From: Lysobacter sp. 5GHs7-4
Lineage (GTDB): Bacteria; Pseudomonadota; Gammaproteobacteria; Xanthomonadales; Xanthomonadaceae
NCBI RefSeq assembly: GCF_021284765.1
Contig: NZ_CP089924.1
Location: forward strand, 2,746,001 to 2,810,000
Length of the DNA stretch: 64,000 bases
Direction of reading: 5' to 3'
Under the pieces are notes generated by a model. The model saw only the letters and a list, made by a program, of their open reading frames with translations. It was not told the origin of the DNA and made no database searches. Shown here one piece after another: positions 7,285 to 21,147 of this stretch (its first letter is position 1; every line of letters begins with the position of its first letter). A program made the translations under genes and the position numbers.

Positions 7285-9642
7285 CTACTTCGGCGGCGGC
7301 GGCGCCAGCACGCTGCGGTCGCCGTTGTGCTCGGGCGCGGTGACGATGCCGGCCGCTTCCATCGCCTCGATCAGGCGGGCGGCGCGGTTGTAGCCGATCT
7401 TCAGGCGCCGCTGCACGCCGGAAATCGAGGCGCGGCGGGTCTCGGTGACGATGCGCACGGCCTCGTCGTACAGCGGATCGGACTCGTCGCCACCGCCCCC
7501 GCTCTCGGGCAGGCCGGTGGCGCCGACCACGATGCCGTCGCCCAGGGTCTGCACTTCGTCCAGCACGCCCTCGATGTAATCCGGGCCGCCGCCGACCTGC
7601 TTGAGGTGCTCGACCACGCGATGCACTTCCTCGTCGGAGACAAAGGCGCCGTGCACGCGCTCGGGCATGGCGGTGCCCGGCGGCAGGTACAGCATGTCGC
7701 CGTGGCCCAGCAGGGTCTCGGCGCCGGACTGGTCCAGGATGGTGCGCGAGTCGATCTTGCTGGACACCTGGAACGCGATGCGGGTCGGAATGTTGGCCTT
7801 GATCAGGCCGGTGATCACGTCCACCGACGGGCGCTGGGTGGCCAGGATCAGGTGGATGCCGGCGGCGCGCGCCTTCTGCGCCAGGCGCGCGATCAGCTCT
7901 TCGACCTTCTTGCCGACGATCATCATCATGTCGGCGAATTCGTCGATGAAGATGACGATGAACGGCAGCGTCTCCAACGGACGCGGCGCCTCGCCGAGTT
8001 CGGCGTTGGGTTTGAACAGCGGGTCCATCATCGGCTGGCCCGCTTCCTCGGCGTCGCGGACCTTCTTGTTGAAACCGGCCAGGTTGCGCACGCCGACCAT
8101 CGACATCAGCTTGTAGCGGCGCTCCATCTCGGCCACGCACCAGCGCAGGCCGTTGGCGGCCTCCTTCATGTCGGTGACCACCGGCGCCAGCAGGTGCGGG
8201 ATGCCCTGGTAGACCGACAGCTCCAGCATCTTGGGGTCGATCATCAGCATCCGCAGGTCTTTCGCGGCGGCCTTGTACAGCAGGCTCAGCACCATCGCGT
8301 TGACCGCGACCGACTTGCCCGAACCGGTGGTGCCGGCGACCAGCAGATGCGGCATGCGCGCCAGATCGGCCACGGTCGGGCGGCCGGCGATGTCCTTGCC
8401 CAGCGCCAGGGTCAGCGGGCTGCCGGACTTGTCGTATTCCTTGGAGCGCAGCAGCTCGGACAGGAAGATCATCTCGCGCGTGGTGTTCGGCGTTTCCAGG
8501 CCGATCACCGACTTGCCCGGAATCACGTCGACCACGCGCACCGACTTCACCGACAGCCCGCGCGCGATGTCCTTGTCCAGCGAACTGATCTGGCTGACCT
8601 TGATGCCCGGCGCAGGCTGCACCTCGAAGCGGGTGATGACCGGGCCCGGATAGGCGCCGACCACCTGCGCGTCGATGCGGAAATCCTTGAGCTTGAATTC
8701 GATCTGCCGCGACAGGGTTTCCAGCGTTTCCTCGCTGTAACCCTTGGGCTGCGGCTTGGGATCGTCCAGCAGGGCCAGCGGCGGAATGCCGGTGCCGTCG
8801 CCGACGTGGAACAGCGGAATCTGCTGCTCGCGCTTGGCGCGCTCGCTCTTTTCCACCACCGGCGCCGGCGGCGGCTCGATCCTGACCTTCTCGCGCTTGG
8901 CGCGCAGCTCGGTGTCGACCTTGCGCGCTTCCTCGCGCTCCTCGCGCATGACCTGGGTCTGCCGCCACTCGCTGGCCTGCTGGCTGCTGCGCCGGAACAG
9001 CTTGCCCAGCACCGGCCCCAGGGCCATCGCCCACTGGCCGATCTTGTCCATCACCGCCAGCCAGGAAATGCCGGTGGCCAGGGTCACCGAGACCAGCAGC
9101 AGGGCGAGCAGGAACAGGTTGCCGCCGACCGGGCCGAAACCCGAATACAACGAACGCCCGACCAACTGGCCGAGGATGCCGCCGCTGCCGGCGGAGAAGT
9201 CCTGCGCCGGGCCGAAGCGCAGCTGCAGCAGGCCGGTGGCCGAGACCAGGAAGCCGACGATGCCGATCAGGCGCAGCGCCGGGCCGAGGTCGGCATCGCC
9301 GTCGCCGTCGCTGTCCATGCCGAACAGCGCGATCCAGGCGATCGCGCCCAGCATCAGCGGCAGCAGGAAGGCGACGTAGCCGCACAGGTACAGCAGCACG
9401 TCGGCGATCCAGGCGCCGACGCGCCCGCCGAGGTTGTGCAGGGGTGCGGTGATCGAGCCCGAATGCGACCAGCCCGGATCGTTGGGCGAGAACGACAGCA
9501 GGCTGGCCAGCAGGTACAGCAGCAGCGGCGCGATCAGGATCAGCGCGATGTCGCGCACCAGCCGCTGCCGGCGCGGCGAAGGCGGCGCCTTTTCCTTGGC
9601 CGGGGCGGCCTTCTTGCGGCTTGCGGAGGGAGCTTGCGCCAC
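7285..9642 (-). CDS. ftsK: DNA translocase FtsK
   Basis: FtsK couples division to chromosome segregation by pumping DNA toward dif at the septum. The 785-residue protein has four N-terminal membrane segments (about residues 30-50, 79-108, 124-141 and 177-200) and a short linker. The alpha/beta motor domain carries Walker A GTTGSGKS near 436 and Walker B IFIDEFAD near 565. The C-terminal gamma winged helix (about 715-785) would read KOPS. The linker is short compared with the E. coli protein, as usual for Xanthomonadaceae. Two hairpins separate it from ald. Confidence 0.97.
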   Translation of the reverse strand: MAQAPSASRKKAAPAKEKAPPSPRRQRLVRDIALILIAPLLLYLLASLLSFSPNDPGWSHSGSITAPLHNLGGRVGAWIADVLLYLCGYVAFLLPLMLGAIAWIALFGMDSDGDGDADLGPALRLIGIVGFLVSATGLLQLRFGPAQDFSAGSGGILGQLVGRSLYSGFGPVGGNLFLLALLLVSVTLATGISWLAVMDKIGQWAMALGPVLGKLFRRSSQQASEWRQTQVMREEREEARKVDTELRAKREKVRIEPPPAPVVEKSERAKREQQIPLFHVGDGTGIPPLALLDDPKPQPKGYSEETLETLSRQIEFKLKDFRIDAQVVGAYPGPVITRFEVQPAPGIKVSQISSLDKDIARGLSVKSVRVVDVIPGKSVIGLETPNTTREMIFLSELLRSKEYDKSGSPLTLALGKDIAGRPTVADLARMPHLLVAGTTGSGKSVAVNAMVLSLLYKAAAKDLRMLMIDPKMLELSVYQGIPHLLAPVVTDMKEAANGLRWCVAEMERRYKLMSMVGVRNLAGFNKKVRDAEEAGQPMMDPLFKPNAELGEAPRPLETLPFIVIFIDEFADMMMIVGKKVEELIARLAQKARAAGIHLILATQRPSVDVITGLIKANIPTRIAFQVSSKIDSRTILDQSGAETLLGHGDMLYLPPGTAMPERVHGAFVSDEEVHRVVEHLKQVGGGPDYIEGVLDEVQTLGDGIVVGATGLPESGGGGDESDPLYDEAVRIVTETRRASISGVQRRLKIGYNRAARLIEAMEAAGIVTAPEHNGDRSVLAPPPPK

Positions 9643-9707
9643 CGTGATGTTCTGCCTGAGCTAGATTCCGTTAGTTATTGAATATACGGCGGAACAAACC
9701 GAAATAA

Positions 9708-12095
<2,388 letters not shown>

Positions 12096-12097
12096 TC

Positions 12098-12919
12098 GTG
12101 CGCGGCGCGCTGGCGGCGGCATCGTGGCTGGTGGCGATGTCGATGGCTGCGTTCGCACCTATGGCGGTCGCGAGCGAGCCGGGCGTGTTCTGCCTGGACC
12201 GCGCCGAGCTGACCGCAAAGCGCAAGAACGCCAGCCCGCTGGCCCAGCAATACATCTACAGCGAAACCAGCACCATGGGCCCGATGATCGCCGGCTACGA
12301 GCGCACGCTCGTGGCCGCCGAACGTGGCGATAAGGACGCTCAGCGCAGGATCGGCGGTTTCTGGGCCGCCTGCGTGATCGACGGCGACGGCATGAGCGCG
12401 CAGAAGCAAGCCACCGCCGCAACCTATCTGAGCGCCGCCGCCAAGCGCGGCGACACCCAGGCCATGCGCTATCTGGCCTTGTTCCATGTCCTGGGCAGCG
12501 GCGTGCCCGCCGACTACACCGAGGCCTATCGCCACTTGGCCGCGTCGGGCTATCCGAAAGACGCCGTCGCCCAGAAGGCCGCCAAGCTCAAGCTCACGCA
12601 GGCATCGCCAGCCGAACAGGAAGCGATGTTTGCCTTCGTCGAAGTCCTGCCCATGCTGCTCCAGCAACGCCTGGAACCCCTGGCCGAGGAGATCGTGCAC
12701 GACGAGGCCATGGGCCGCCTGCTCTCGGCCCGCATCGTGGTCAACACCTGCCCGAACCGCGCGCAAATCCAGCAGGCCGACGAGGGCATCGACCAAGACG
12801 CGCTGCTGCCGCAGCTGCAGGCCCTGATGCAGCGCCTGCCCTCGGCCGGCCTGCCCTGCAGCGCCGACAACGGCCAGCCCAACGGCATACTCATTCCGTT
12901 CTCTATCAAGCGCCGATGA
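12098..12919 (+). CDS. Exported Sel1-like repeat protein
   Basis: The GTG at 12098 lies 2 nt after the trxB stop and gives 273 residues with a signal peptide (about 1-27, ending in AVAS). An ATG at 12138 would shorten it. Helical Sel1/TPR-like repeats are visible around residues 65-165, for example GDTQAMRYLALFHVLGSGVP followed by DYTEAYRHLAASG. Sel1 repeats mediate protein contacts in the periplasm; the partner is unknown. It is translationally coupled to the next gene through a 4-nt ATGA overlap. Confidence 0.75.
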   Translation: MRGALAAASWLVAMSMAAFAPMAVASEPGVFCLDRAELTAKRKNASPLAQQYIYSETSTMGPMIAGYERTLVAAERGDKDAQRRIGGFWAACVIDGDGMSAQKQATAATYLSAAAKRGDTQAMRYLALFHVLGSGVPADYTEAYRHLAASGYPKDAVAQKAAKLKLTQASPAEQEAMFAFVEVLPMLLQQRLEPLAEEIVHDEAMGRLLSARIVVNTCPNRAQIQQADEGIDQDALLPQLQALMQRLPSAGLPCSADNGQPNGILIPFSIKRR

Positions 12920-13401
12920 CGCCCCCCGTGCCCACCCTGTCCGCTCCCGTGCTGCAGATTCGCGACGATCGCGACGGCCCCTGTTCGGAGCAGGACTTCG
13001 CGCTCATCCACGACTTCATCGGGCAGACCTACTGGGCCGCCGGCATTCCCGCCGATACCCTGCGCCGCGCCCTCGATCATTCGCTGTCTTATCGCGGCTA
13101 TGTCGACGGCGAACTGGTCGCGTTCGCGCGCGCGGTCACCGACCAGGCCACCTTCGCCTATCTGGCCGACGTGTTCGTGCTGCCCTCGCAGCGCGGCCGC
13201 GGTTACGGCCGCGCGATCGTGCAGGCCTTGATGGACGATGCGCGCCTGCAGGATCTGCGCCGCTGGCTGCTGGTCACCCGCGACATGCAGCCGCTGTACG
13301 CCAAGCTCGGCTTCACCGCCCTGCCCCAGCCCGAACTGCATATGCAAAAGCACGATCCCGACGTGTACCTGCGCGCGAACGCAGCCGCCGCGGCCCAGTG
13401 A
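12916..13401 (+). CDS. GNAT-family N-acetyltransferase
   Basis: The protein has 161 residues with a compact GNAT fold. The acetyl-CoA binding motif RGRGYGRAI lies near residues 95-103, after the strand FAYLADVFVLP, and the final strand LYAKLGFTAL follows. The substrate is not predictable from sequence. It overlaps both neighbours (ATGA with the Sel1 gene, GTGA with the next gene), so the three are one operon. Confidence 0.85.
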   Translation: MTPPVPTLSAPVLQIRDDRDGPCSEQDFALIHDFIGQTYWAAGIPADTLRRALDHSLSYRGYVDGELVAFARAVTDQATFAYLADVFVLPSQRGRGYGRAIVQALMDDARLQDLRRWLLVTRDMQPLYAKLGFTALPQPELHMQKHDPDVYLRANAAAAAQ

Positions 13402-14561
13402 GCGGAGCCGGCGACAGCGTTTCGATCCGCCTGATCGGCGCGCTGGACGAGGTGCCGGCGGCGCAATGGGACGCCCTGCACGACGGCCGCCAGCCGTTCG
13501 TCATGCACGCCTTCCTGCACGGCCTGGAAGCCAGCGGCTGCCTGCGCCCGCAATGGGGCTGGACGCCGCAGCACCTGACGCTGTGGCGCGGCGACGCGTT
13601 GATCGCGGCCGCGCCGGCCTACCTCAAGGACAACTCGCACGGCGAGTTCGTGTTCGACCACGCCTGGGCCCACGCCTATGCGCAGCACGGCATGGACTAC
13701 TTCCCCAAATGGCTGTGCGCGGTGCCCTACTCGCCGGTGACCGGGCCGCGCCTGCTGGCGCGCGAGGACAGCGACCGCGCCTTGCTGGCGCACGCCCTGG
13801 TCGCGCTGACGCGGCGCCAGGAGCTGTCCTCGGTGCACGTGAACTTCCACGAAGAAGACGAAGACGCGCTGTTCGGCCCGGACTGGCTGGCGCGCAGCGA
13901 CGTGCAGTACCACTGGCGCAATCCTGACGGCCAAGACGGTCCGCTGTGGCGGGACTTCGACGGTTTCCTGGCCGCGTTCGACCACAAGCACCGCAAGAAC
14001 ATCCGCCAGGAGCGCGCCAAGGTCGCGCGCGCCGGGGTGCGGTTCCGCATAGTCGAAGGCGGCGACGCCAGCGAGGCCGACCTGGCGACGATGCACGGCT
14101 ACTACCTGCGCACCTTCGCCGAATACGGCAACCATCCGGCTCTGACTCTGGAGTTCCTGCGCCATCTCGCGCGCGCCCTGCCGCGCTCGCTGGTGATCTT
14201 TCTGGCCGAACTCGACGGCCGCGCGATCGCCGGCGCGTTGTGCCTGCGCGGCGCCGACACGCTCTACGGACGCTATTGGGGCGCCGACGTCGCCTTGCCC
14301 GGGCTGCATTTCGAAACCTGCTACTACCAGGGCATCGACTACTGCCTGCGCGAGGGCCTGACCCGGTTCGAGCCCGGCGCGCAGGGCGAGCACAAGCTTG
14401 CGCGCGGCTTCCTGCCCAGCTTCGTGCGCAGTCGGCACTGGATCGCGCACGAGGGCTTCCGCGCCGCGCTGGCGCCGTGGTGCCGCGAGGAGAGCGCGTC
14501 GATCCGCGGCTATGCGCGCAGGCTGGCGTCGCACAGTCCGTTCAAGCAGTCCGACGGCTAG
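13398..14561 (+). CDS. FemAB-like GNAT-superfamily protein (COG3146 / DUF482 type)
   Basis: The protein has 387 residues from a GTG that overlaps the previous stop. It matches the peptidogalycan-type FemAB-like acyltransferase family. Landmarks are HAFLHGLEASGCL near residue 37, the basic segment FDHKHRKNIRQERAKV near 195-210, ALCLRGADTLYGRYWG near 285 and GEHKLARGFLP near 330. Members are thought to transfer an aminoacyl or acyl group, but the substrate is not established. Association with aat, another aminoacyl transferase gene, is notable and recurs in related genomes from memory. Confidence 0.82.
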   Translation: MSGAGDSVSIRLIGALDEVPAAQWDALHDGRQPFVMHAFLHGLEASGCLRPQWGWTPQHLTLWRGDALIAAAPAYLKDNSHGEFVFDHAWAHAYAQHGMDYFPKWLCAVPYSPVTGPRLLAREDSDRALLAHALVALTRRQELSSVHVNFHEEDEDALFGPDWLARSDVQYHWRNPDGQDGPLWRDFDGFLAAFDHKHRKNIRQERAKVARAGVRFRIVEGGDASEADLATMHGYYLRTFAEYGNHPALTLEFLRHLARALPRSLVIFLAELDGRAIAGALCLRGADTLYGRYWGADVALPGLHFETCYYQGIDYCLREGLTRFEPGAQGEHKLARGFLPSFVRSRHWIAHEGFRAALAPWCREESASIRGYARRLASHSPFKQSDG

Positions 14562-14612
14562 CCCTCGCCACCGCGGCCGGCACGGCTGCGTGCCTGGGCG
14601 AACTCGGCGATC

Positions 14613-15389
14613 ATGCCCGCGATGAATCCCCTGCCCGTCCTGCTGCCCGCCGATCCCGATGCGCCGTTCCCGCCCGCCGAGCGCGCGCTGCGCCGGCCCC
14701 CTGGACTGCTCGCGGTCGGCGGCGATCTCAGCCCGGCGCGGCTGCTCAACGCCTACCGGCGCGGCATCTTTCCCTGGTATTCCGACGGCGATCCGATCCT
14801 GTGGTGGTGCCCCGACCCGCGTACGGTGTTCCGCAGCGATGGCGTGCGCCTGTCGTCGAAGTTCCGCCGCCAACTGCGCCGCAGCGCCTGGACGGTGCGC
14901 GCCGATACCGCGTTCGCCGAGGTGATCGACGCCTGCGCGCGCATGCCGCGGCCGGGCCAGGACGGCACCTGGATCACCGACGAGATGCGCGAGGCCTATG
15001 TGCGATTGCACCGGCTGGGCCATGCGCATTCGGTCGAGGTCTACGACGGGCCGCACCTGGCCGGCGGCATCTACGGCGTCGCGATCGGGCGCATGTTCTT
15101 CGGCGAAAGCATGGTCTCGCTGCAGTCCGGCGGCTCCAAGGTGGCGTTGGCGGCGCTGGCGCGGCGCCTGCACGCTTGGGGCTGGCCGCTGCTGGACGCC
15201 CAGGTCGAGAACGCGCACCTGCTCAGCCTGGGCGCGCAGCGCTGGCAGCGCCCGCGCTTCCTGGCCGCCATCGCCGACCTGGTGTCCGTCGAGGTCGCGC
15301 CCGGCCCCTGGACGGCTGCGTTCGGCGAACTGCCGGCCTCGGCGCTGGCCGAGGCCACCGCGGCGGGCGCCCCGCCGCATGCCGATTAA
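14613..15389 (+). CDS. aat: Leucyl/phenylalanyl-tRNA--protein transferase
   Basis: Aat adds Leu or Phe to proteins with N-terminal Arg or Lys, making N-degrons for ClpS-ClpAP. The 258-residue protein has the family hallmarks AYRRGIFPWYSDGDPILWWCPDPR (residues about 47-70, with FPW), TWITDEMREAYVRLH, and YGVAIGRMFFGESMVS. A second in-frame ATG at 14622 may be the real start. clpA and clpS lie 2 kb away, so enzyme and adaptor of the same pathway are neighbours here. Confidence 0.95.
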   Translation: MPAMNPLPVLLPADPDAPFPPAERALRRPPGLLAVGGDLSPARLLNAYRRGIFPWYSDGDPILWWCPDPRTVFRSDGVRLSSKFRRQLRRSAWTVRADTAFAEVIDACARMPRPGQDGTWITDEMREAYVRLHRLGHAHSVEVYDGPHLAGGIYGVAIGRMFFGESMVSLQSGGSKVALAALARRLHAWGWPLLDAQVENAHLLSLGAQRWQRPRFLAAIADLVSVEVAPGPWTAAFGELPASALAEATAAGAPPHAD

Positions 15390-15476
15390 CATTATTTTTG
15401 CACCGCCGGCCGCGGCGTGGCACAATGCCGGGCTTCGCGGGCGCGAAACGCCCGTTCTTCCTCATCCAGGAAACAC

Positions 15477-15695
15477 ATGGCAAAAGACGACGTGATCGAA
15501 TTCGAGGGCACGGTGGCGGAAACCCTTCCGAACACCATGTTCCGCGTGCGCCTCGAAAACGGGCACGAGATCATCGCCCACATTTCGGGTCGGATGCGCA
15601 AGAACTACATCCGCATCCTCACCGGCGACAAGGTCAAGGTCGAAATGACGCCCTACGACCTGACCAAGGGACGCATCACCTACCGCATGAAGTAA
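15477..15695 (+). CDS. infA: Translation initiation factor IF-1
   Basis: The 72-residue protein is a textbook IF-1: [19 protein letters not shown] at the start and KGRITYRMK at the end, one S1/OB fold. An AGGA site precedes the ATG. IF-1 occupies the ribosomal A site during initiation. It sits after aat, as in enterobacteria, and is followed by a strong terminator. Confidence 0.98.
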   Translation: MAKDDVIEFEGTVAETLPNTMFRVRLENGHEIIAHISGRMRKNYIRILTGDKVKVEMTPYDLTKGRITYRMK

Positions 15696-15711
15696 TTGCG
15701 GTAACCGATTG

Positions 15712-15738
15712 AAAAAAGCGGCCTATGGCCGCTTTTTT
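15712..15738 (+). terminator. Rho-independent terminator after infA
   Basis: The sequence is a stem AAAAAAGCGGCC, loop TAT, and GGCCGCTTTTTT, ending in a T6 run 17 nt after the infA stop. It also reads well on the opposite strand. Confidence 0.93.
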
Positions 15739-16604
15739 CGTTGTGGCGGCAGCGCAGGCGCAGGCGCCGCGGTGGCCGGGTTCGGTGCGGCTTTCCCGAC
15801 GCACACCCGGGCTGGAACGAATGCCGTATCCGCACGATGCGCCGCCTTATGGCGATGCGCCTAGCAAGGCGTCGGCTGTCATCGCCGCTAGGCGACCGCA
15901 GCATCCTCGGAATCCGCCGCGATGGCGGATCGGTCCGCGGCAACACCGCCGCGCCTGGGCCATGCAGGCCAGGCGGCCAGAGTTACGGGAATCGGTCGAT
16001 GGCGCCGCAAGGCGCCAAGTGAGTCGCATGCTGCCGGGCCGCGAGGGAACCTGCGCACCACGCGGCGCTTGCCCATCCCGTAGCAACCCCGTCTCTTCCC
16101 AGAGCGCCGCGTCTCCGGGATCGCTTCGATCGCGTCCCCAGCGAACCCGGGCGATGCCCCGCGCGCGCCGGCGAACAGCGCACGGCGACCTGCGATGCCT
16201 CGCGAGCGTCCCGCTCGGCGGCAATGCACCGCGCCGTTCACTGCGCGCCGCAAACGGCCTGCAACCAAATCGCACGCGCCGACATCCATACACGCAGACC
16301 GCGAACGAACGCCGTGACGATCGCGCGCCCGCAGCGCGCGCAGCGTCGTGTGCGCAGCGTCGCGTGTGGTCCGGCTTCGTCGGCGTCATGGGCGATTCGC
16401 TCCGCCAGGGACGCGAACCGTCGCAATTGCCTTGCGGCGTGCGCACCGATGCGCAGCATGGGCAGCACGAAACGCGTTCCACCCGTTAGGCGGTATGCAC
16501 AACGGCACGGTGCCGGAGGTCACGACGACTTTCTCCAGATTCGGCGCCGCACACCAATCACTACCTTTCACTCGCGCCCCGTTTCATCAACCAGGAGCTT
16601 CGCC
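15739..16604. other. 866-nt interval without a supportable gene
   Basis: The overlapping frames here have no family resemblance, no convincing ribosome site and Arg-rich shadow-like composition. Short hairpins occur, for example GGCGCC-GCAA-GGCGCC near 16000. In E. coli a serine tRNA lies between infA and clpA; I looked for a tRNA here on both strands and saw none. The last 100 nt probably contain the promoter of the next gene. Confidence 0.5.
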
Positions 16605-16964
16605 ATGCGCCACCCCCATCGACTTTCCCTGCTGCTCGCGATCGGCCTGAGCGGTCTGAGCGCCTCGGCCCTGGCCGGCGAAGCGCTCTCGGGCTGCGTC
16701 GAGCTCAGCGGTTCGCAGCAGGTCTCGCGCTTCGGCACCCAATACGTGCTGGTCGCCGACGGCAGCGACTACTACCGTCTCGGCGTCAGCAGTTCCTGCG
16801 ACGGCCTGCAGCTGGCCACGCGCTTCGACATTTCCGCCGAAGGCCAGAGCGGCAAGATCTGCCCCAGCGGCACGCGGGTGAAGCTCAACAAGGACGAGTG
16901 CAAGGTCAACTCTGTCGAGCGCATCGACGAGACGGCTTACGCGCGCTACACGCGCCGCCGCTAA
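16605..16964 (+). CDS. Small exported protein, DUF6491-like
   Basis: The protein has 119 residues with a signal peptide (about 1-23, ending in SALA) and an AGGAG site before the ATG at 16605. The mature part has four Cys in the spacing typical of a small family seen in Lysobacter and relatives (DUF6491): CVELSGSQQ, then YRLGVSSSCDGL, KICPSGTRVKL and KDECKVNSVERI. Two disulfides are likely. The function is unknown. Confidence 0.7.
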   Translation: MRHPHRLSLLLAIGLSGLSASALAGEALSGCVELSGSQQVSRFGTQYVLVADGSDYYRLGVSSSCDGLQLATRFDISAEGQSGKICPSGTRVKLNKDECKVNSVERIDETAYARYTRRR

Positions 16965-17079
16965 ATGCGACCGTAAGGTGCGGTGACAACCGCACCGACG
17001 AGAGCGCTGGAGGCAGGGCGATGCTGCGGTTTTCGCCGCAGCGCACGCGGCGTGTTCGTTACGCGGTCCTTTGCGAGTT

Positions 17080-17197
17080 CGCGATCGCGGCTTACGCCGC
17101 TCCCACAGGAAGCGGTGCGCGTCGCGATCGTGCCCGCGAACCTCCGACGAGCCGACGCATCCGGCTTCCTGTGGGAGCGGCGTGAGCCGCGATCGCG
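17080..17197. repeat. 32-bp inverted repeat pair, one mismatch (GTGGGAGCGGCGTGAGCCGCGAT type)
   Basis: Arm 17080-17111 and arm 17166-17197 are reverse complements with a single difference, separated by 54 nt. The core GGAGCGGCGTGAGCCGCGA is a common dispersed intergenic element of Lysobacter and pseudomonad-like genomes. The interval 16965-17329 between the DUF6491-like gene and clpA has no gene. Confidence 0.82.
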
Positions 17198-17263
17198 CAA
17201 CGGCACGACACGGCGCAACCACGCCTGGACCCGGCGCCCGCACGAAAACATCGCTGCGGAAAC

Positions 17264-17292
17264 GAAACAGGCGGCCATCAGCCGCCTGTTTC
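17264..17292 (-). terminator. Terminator hairpin downstream of clpA
   Basis: A 12-bp perfect stem GAAACAGGCGGC / GCCGCCTGTTTC with a 5-nt loop lies 38 nt past the clpA stop. On the minus strand it is followed by a moderately T-rich stretch. Confidence 0.75.
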
Positions 17293-17329
17293 TTGTTGCG
17301 CGACACCGCGCCGATCGCGGCGCGGGCGC

Positions 17330-19612
<2,283 letters not shown>

Positions 19613-19700
19613 GGGAGGGGGCCTCCAGTACGTATGCACCCTTGATTGGGGCCGGCCGGCGGTTTTTCCATCCCCGTCGTCGCGGAGCTACGGCAACGTT

Positions 19701-20021
19701 CTAAGCCTTTTCCATCGTGCACAGCAAGGGGTGCTGATGCAGCCTTGAAAATTCATTCACTTGCGCCACCTTGGACTCGGCGACCTCGCGCGTGAAGACC
19801 CCGCAAACGCCGCGGCCGCGGGTGTGCACGTGGAGCATGATCTGGGTCGCTTTCTCGGCATTCATCGGGAAAAAGCGCATCAGTACCTCCACCACGAAAT
19901 CCATCGGGGTGTAGTCGTCGTTCAGCAACAGCACGGAGTACAGCGGCGGCCGGGCGACTTCCGGCTTCCCCGTCTCCACCAGTACGCCATGGCTGTGTTC
20001 GTGATCGGTTTGTTTGGGCAT
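19701..20021 (-). CDS. clpS: ATP-dependent Clp protease adaptor ClpS
   Basis: ClpS binds N-degrons and delivers them to ClpA. The 106-residue protein has the conserved core YSVLLLNDDYTPMDFVVEVL, the helix with H in MLHVHTRGRG, and a Met gatekeeper (DDYTPMDF). The ATG at 20021 has no ribosome site, but a perfect TATAAT lies 6 nt upstream, suggesting a leaderless mRNA. clpA follows after 88 nt. Confidence 0.96.
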   Translation of the reverse strand: MPKQTDHEHSHGVLVETGKPEVARPPLYSVLLLNDDYTPMDFVVEVLMRFFPMNAEKATQIMLHVHTRGRGVCGVFTREVAESKVAQVNEFSRLHQHPLLCTMEKA

Positions 20022-20033
20022 ACGCAAATTATA
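20022..20033 (-). promoter_or_regulatory. Consensus -10 box immediately before clpS (leaderless promoter candidate)
   Basis: Read on the minus strand the sequence is TATAAT-TTGCGT-ATG. The last T of the -10 box is 7 nt from the A of the start codon, which puts the expected transcription start on the start codon itself. No good -35 box is visible. Confidence 0.6.
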
Positions 20034-20141
20034 CGGCTGGCAGGCCGCGGCCCGTGGACGCCCGAGACCGCGGCAAGCAAAATGGCGGCGCAGTTCCCGA
20101 AACCCAACCGCCCCACCCCACCCCGAGCGAAAGGAATCCCG

Positions 20142-20663
20142 ATGCGCCCCACCGTCCTGGCCCTACCCGTCGCGCTGGCCGCCGCCCTGCTGCTGCCCGC
20201 CGCCGCCCTGGCCGCGAACAGCAAGGCCCAAGCCGCCGAGGCCCAGCACTCCACCGCGGCCGACCCGCGCATCGCCAAGCAGCTCGACGGCTTGGGTTAC
20301 AAGTACGAAGTGGACGAGGACGGCGACTACAAGCTGACCTTCGAGATGGACGACGACCGCAGCCAGCTGGGCTTCGTGATCTCGCGCACCGAAAGCTACG
20401 GCAAGCACAAGGTGCGCGAAGTCTGGGCCCCGGCCTACCGCGCCGTGGGCGAGGATTTCCCGGCCGAACTGGCCAACAAGCTGCTCGAGGACAGCCAGTC
20501 CAGCAAGATGGGCGGCTGGGTCAAGCAGGGCAACATGGCCGTGTTCGTGGTCAAGCTGCGCGCCGACGCGCCGGCCGAGGAGCTCGACGACGCCCTCGAC
20601 TACGCCCTGCGCGCGGCCGACCTGATGGAAGCCGAGCTGACCCCGGGCAAGGACGAGTTCTGA
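20142..20663 (+). CDS. Exported YbjN-like domain protein of unknown function
   Basis: The protein has 173 residues. An AAGGA site supports the ATG at 20142. Residues 1-24 are a signal peptide (ends LAAN). The rest, from [20 protein letters not shown] to the acidic C-terminus, resembles the YbjN/type III chaperone-like alpha/beta fold. Its stop overlaps the start of the NUDIX gene, so they are coupled. No function is known. Confidence 0.72.
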   Translation: MRPTVLALPVALAAALLLPAAALAANSKAQAAEAQHSTAADPRIAKQLDGLGYKYEVDEDGDYKLTFEMDDDRSQLGFVISRTESYGKHKVREVWAPAYRAVGEDFPAELANKLLEDSQSSKMGGWVKQGNMAVFVVKLRADAPAEELDDALDYALRAADLMEAELTPGKDEF

Positions 20664-21142
20664 TGAGCTACCGCGAGGGCCGCTTCTGGCAGCCGGACGT
20701 CACCGTCGCGACGGTGGTGGTCGACGGCGGGCGGCTGCTCGTGGTCGAGGAAACCGTCGGCGGGCGGCTGGTGATCAACCAGCCCGCCGGCCACCTGGAG
20801 CCCGACGAAAGCCTGCTCGACGCCGCCCTGCGCGAAACCCGCGAGGAAACCGGCTGGGAGGTGCGCCTGACCGGCTTCGTCGGTGCCTACCAGTGGAAAG
20901 CACCGTTGCAGCCCGACGGCAGCGGCGGCCGCCACTACCTGCGCTTCGCCTTCTGCGCCGAACCGGTGGTCCACGACCCCGCGCGGCGGCTGGACGAAGG
21001 CATCGTGCGCGCCTTGTGGCTGACCCCGGACGAGCTGCAGGCCGAATCCGCGCGCCACCGCAGCCCGCTGGTCTGGCGCACCGCCAGCGACTTCCTGGCC
21101 GGGCGCCGGCACCCGCTGGACCTGATGCAGCACCTGGGTTGA
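20663..21142 (+). CDS. NUDIX hydrolase, NudJ-like
   Basis: The protein has 159 residues with a full Nudix box: [16 protein letters not shown] followed by TREETGW (residues about 38-60). The N-terminal [22 protein letters not shown] and the C-terminal [18 protein letters not shown] match NudJ-type phosphatases that act on thiamine pyrophosphate and nucleotides. It lies between a YbjN-like gene and mnmA with overlapping or near-overlapping ends, the same NUDIX-mnmA-hflD order as in many gammaproteobacteria. Confidence 0.9.
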   Translation: MSYREGRFWQPDVTVATVVVDGGRLLVVEETVGGRLVINQPAGHLEPDESLLDAALRETREETGWEVRLTGFVGAYQWKAPLQPDGSGGRHYLRFAFCAEPVVHDPARRLDEGIVRALWLTPDELQAESARHRSPLVWRTASDFLAGRRHPLDLMQHLG

Positions 21143-21147
21143 TCGCA

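Noticed and set aside
7240..9681. 813-residue plus-strand frame opposite ftsK
   Set aside because: It is a His/Gln/Arg-rich shadow of the ftsK coding strand; ftsK itself is certain.
15725..16489. Overlapping 133- to 254-residue frames after infA
   Set aside because: They have no ribosome site, no recognisable domain and Arg-rich composition on both strands; treated as non-coding.
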